A stretch of 5,940 nt of DNA from positions 15,671 through 21,610 of the forward strand of contig DEQG01000042.1 in the NCBI GenBank assembly GCA_002360325.1, given 5' to 3'. The translations under genes were made by a program, and so were the position numbers. This DNA comes from Salinicoccus sp. UBA3372. Lineage in GTDB: Bacteria > Bacillota > Bacilli > Staphylococcales > Salinicoccaceae. The notes below the pieces were generated by a model. It saw only the letters and a list, made by a program, of their open reading frames with translations. It did no database searches and had not been told where the DNA came from. Of the stretch, positions 5,503-5,940 are shown in pieces; position 1 is the stretch's first letter; each line of letters begins with the position of its first letter.

Positions 5503-5940
5503 ATGACACAGAGTATTAAACGTATCGGAGAAAAAAATATAACCGCCGAAGAACTTTATAAAGCTGTCTATAAGGCAATGGGATTCAAAAAGAAAGTAAA
5601 TAGGAAAGTTGGTATTTCGTATATAAAAGAAAATCTTGTTGGAGAGACACTTATATACCACCCGATTTGGTTGGTCAAAAGTTTAATTGTTGCGGCAAGG
5701 CCACCATTTCGGCCGAAGAAAATACCAAGAATTATTTTTGTAGATGCCGTCTCCGGATACAGAGGAATCTTTTCTCACGTGCCTCCGATCGTGGATGAAA
5801 CAGTCGACAGCAGCCAGGCAGTCAAGCCGTTTCTTTACAATGAAGAGGAAATAAAACCTTATGTGGAGAATGTCCAGGAAAAACAGATCAACCGGCAGTA
5901 TATGCTTAAAAAGCCTGTGCATGAAGTGGTGGAAACGTCG
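5503..5940 (+). CDS. Unrecognised protein, third gene of the symporter operon (partial)
   Basis: The frame is open for 146 codons from ATG 5503-5505 to the window edge, so the C-terminus is missing. AAAGGGA lies 8 nt before the start, and only 21 nt separate it from the symporter stop with no terminator, so it is probably co-transcribed. No membrane helix or signal peptide is visible. The first 45 residues are basic and helical in appearance. YHPIWLVK (52-59), RPPFRPKKIPRIIFVDAVSG (66-85) and YRGIF (86-90) form a strand-rich core. The tyrosine-proline-tryptophan pattern followed by hydrophobic strand and DAVSG recalls proteins with short beta domains annotated only as hypothetical. The end of the visible part is acidic and glutamine-rich. 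I do not know its function; linkage suggests a role with the transporter or its substrate. Confidence 0.8.
   Translation, partial: MTQSIKRIGEKNITAEELYKAVYKAMGFKKKVNRKVGISYIKENLVGETLIYHPIWLVKSLIVAARPPFRPKKIPRIIFVDAVSGYRGIFSHVPPIVDETVDSSQAVKPFLYNEEEIKPYVENVQEKQINRQYMLKKPVHEVVETS

Noticed and set aside
1..5940. CRISPR array, tRNA, rRNA or riboswitch
   Set aside because: I saw no regularly spaced repeats, cloverleaf or conserved riboswitch core on either strand by reading; a covariance-model scan was not possible here.

Overview
The window looks like chromosomal DNA from a low-GC Gram-positive bacterium (Bacillota). AGG-rich ribosome binding sites, consensus sigma-A promoters and the mix of protein families suggest a relative of Staphylococcaceae such as Salinicoccus, Jeotgalicoccus or Macrococcus. 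That placement is an inference; nothing here fixes the genus.

Layout from left to right: (1) The C-terminal end of a plus-strand membrane protein with a CxxC motif at a membrane helix, most like a vitamin K epoxide reductase (VKOR) thiol oxidoreductase (1-189). (2) A decayed IS3-type insertion sequence of about 430 bp (218-646). It keeps both imperfect terminal inverted repeats and an orfA gene with an in-frame stop, but has no catalytic orfB, so it resembles a MITE. (3) A perfect 19-bp palindrome abutting its right end. (4) Three minus-strand genes, read right to left: two adjacent paralogous membrane proteins of unknown function (401 and 363 aa, with a 1-nt gap between them), then a small GlcG/HbpS-like protein (697-1110). 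A strong promoter at 3580-3608 serves this group, with a 7-7-7 inverted repeat over its -10 box. (5) A divergent intergenic region with a second consensus promoter (3718-3746) that drives a plus-strand operon: a DUF3311-type two-helix protein (72 aa), a sodium:solute symporter (SSS family, 479 aa), and an unrecognised soluble protein that runs off the right edge.

The small membrane protein and SSS permease form a known kind of pair, as in Bacillus subtilis yhjC-yhjB; the substrate cannot be read from the sequence. The third gene may act with the transporter. The most notable part is the tandem paralogue pair: each protein has an alpha/beta-looking N-terminal domain, about four membrane helices and several conserved motifs (GMxxxNxP, ALAFATG, HNLWE, QPxxRxYN, YxYRQ/YGYRQ). 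The two are probably translationally coupled, and only the first has an acidic repeat tail. I recognise no characterised function for this pair.
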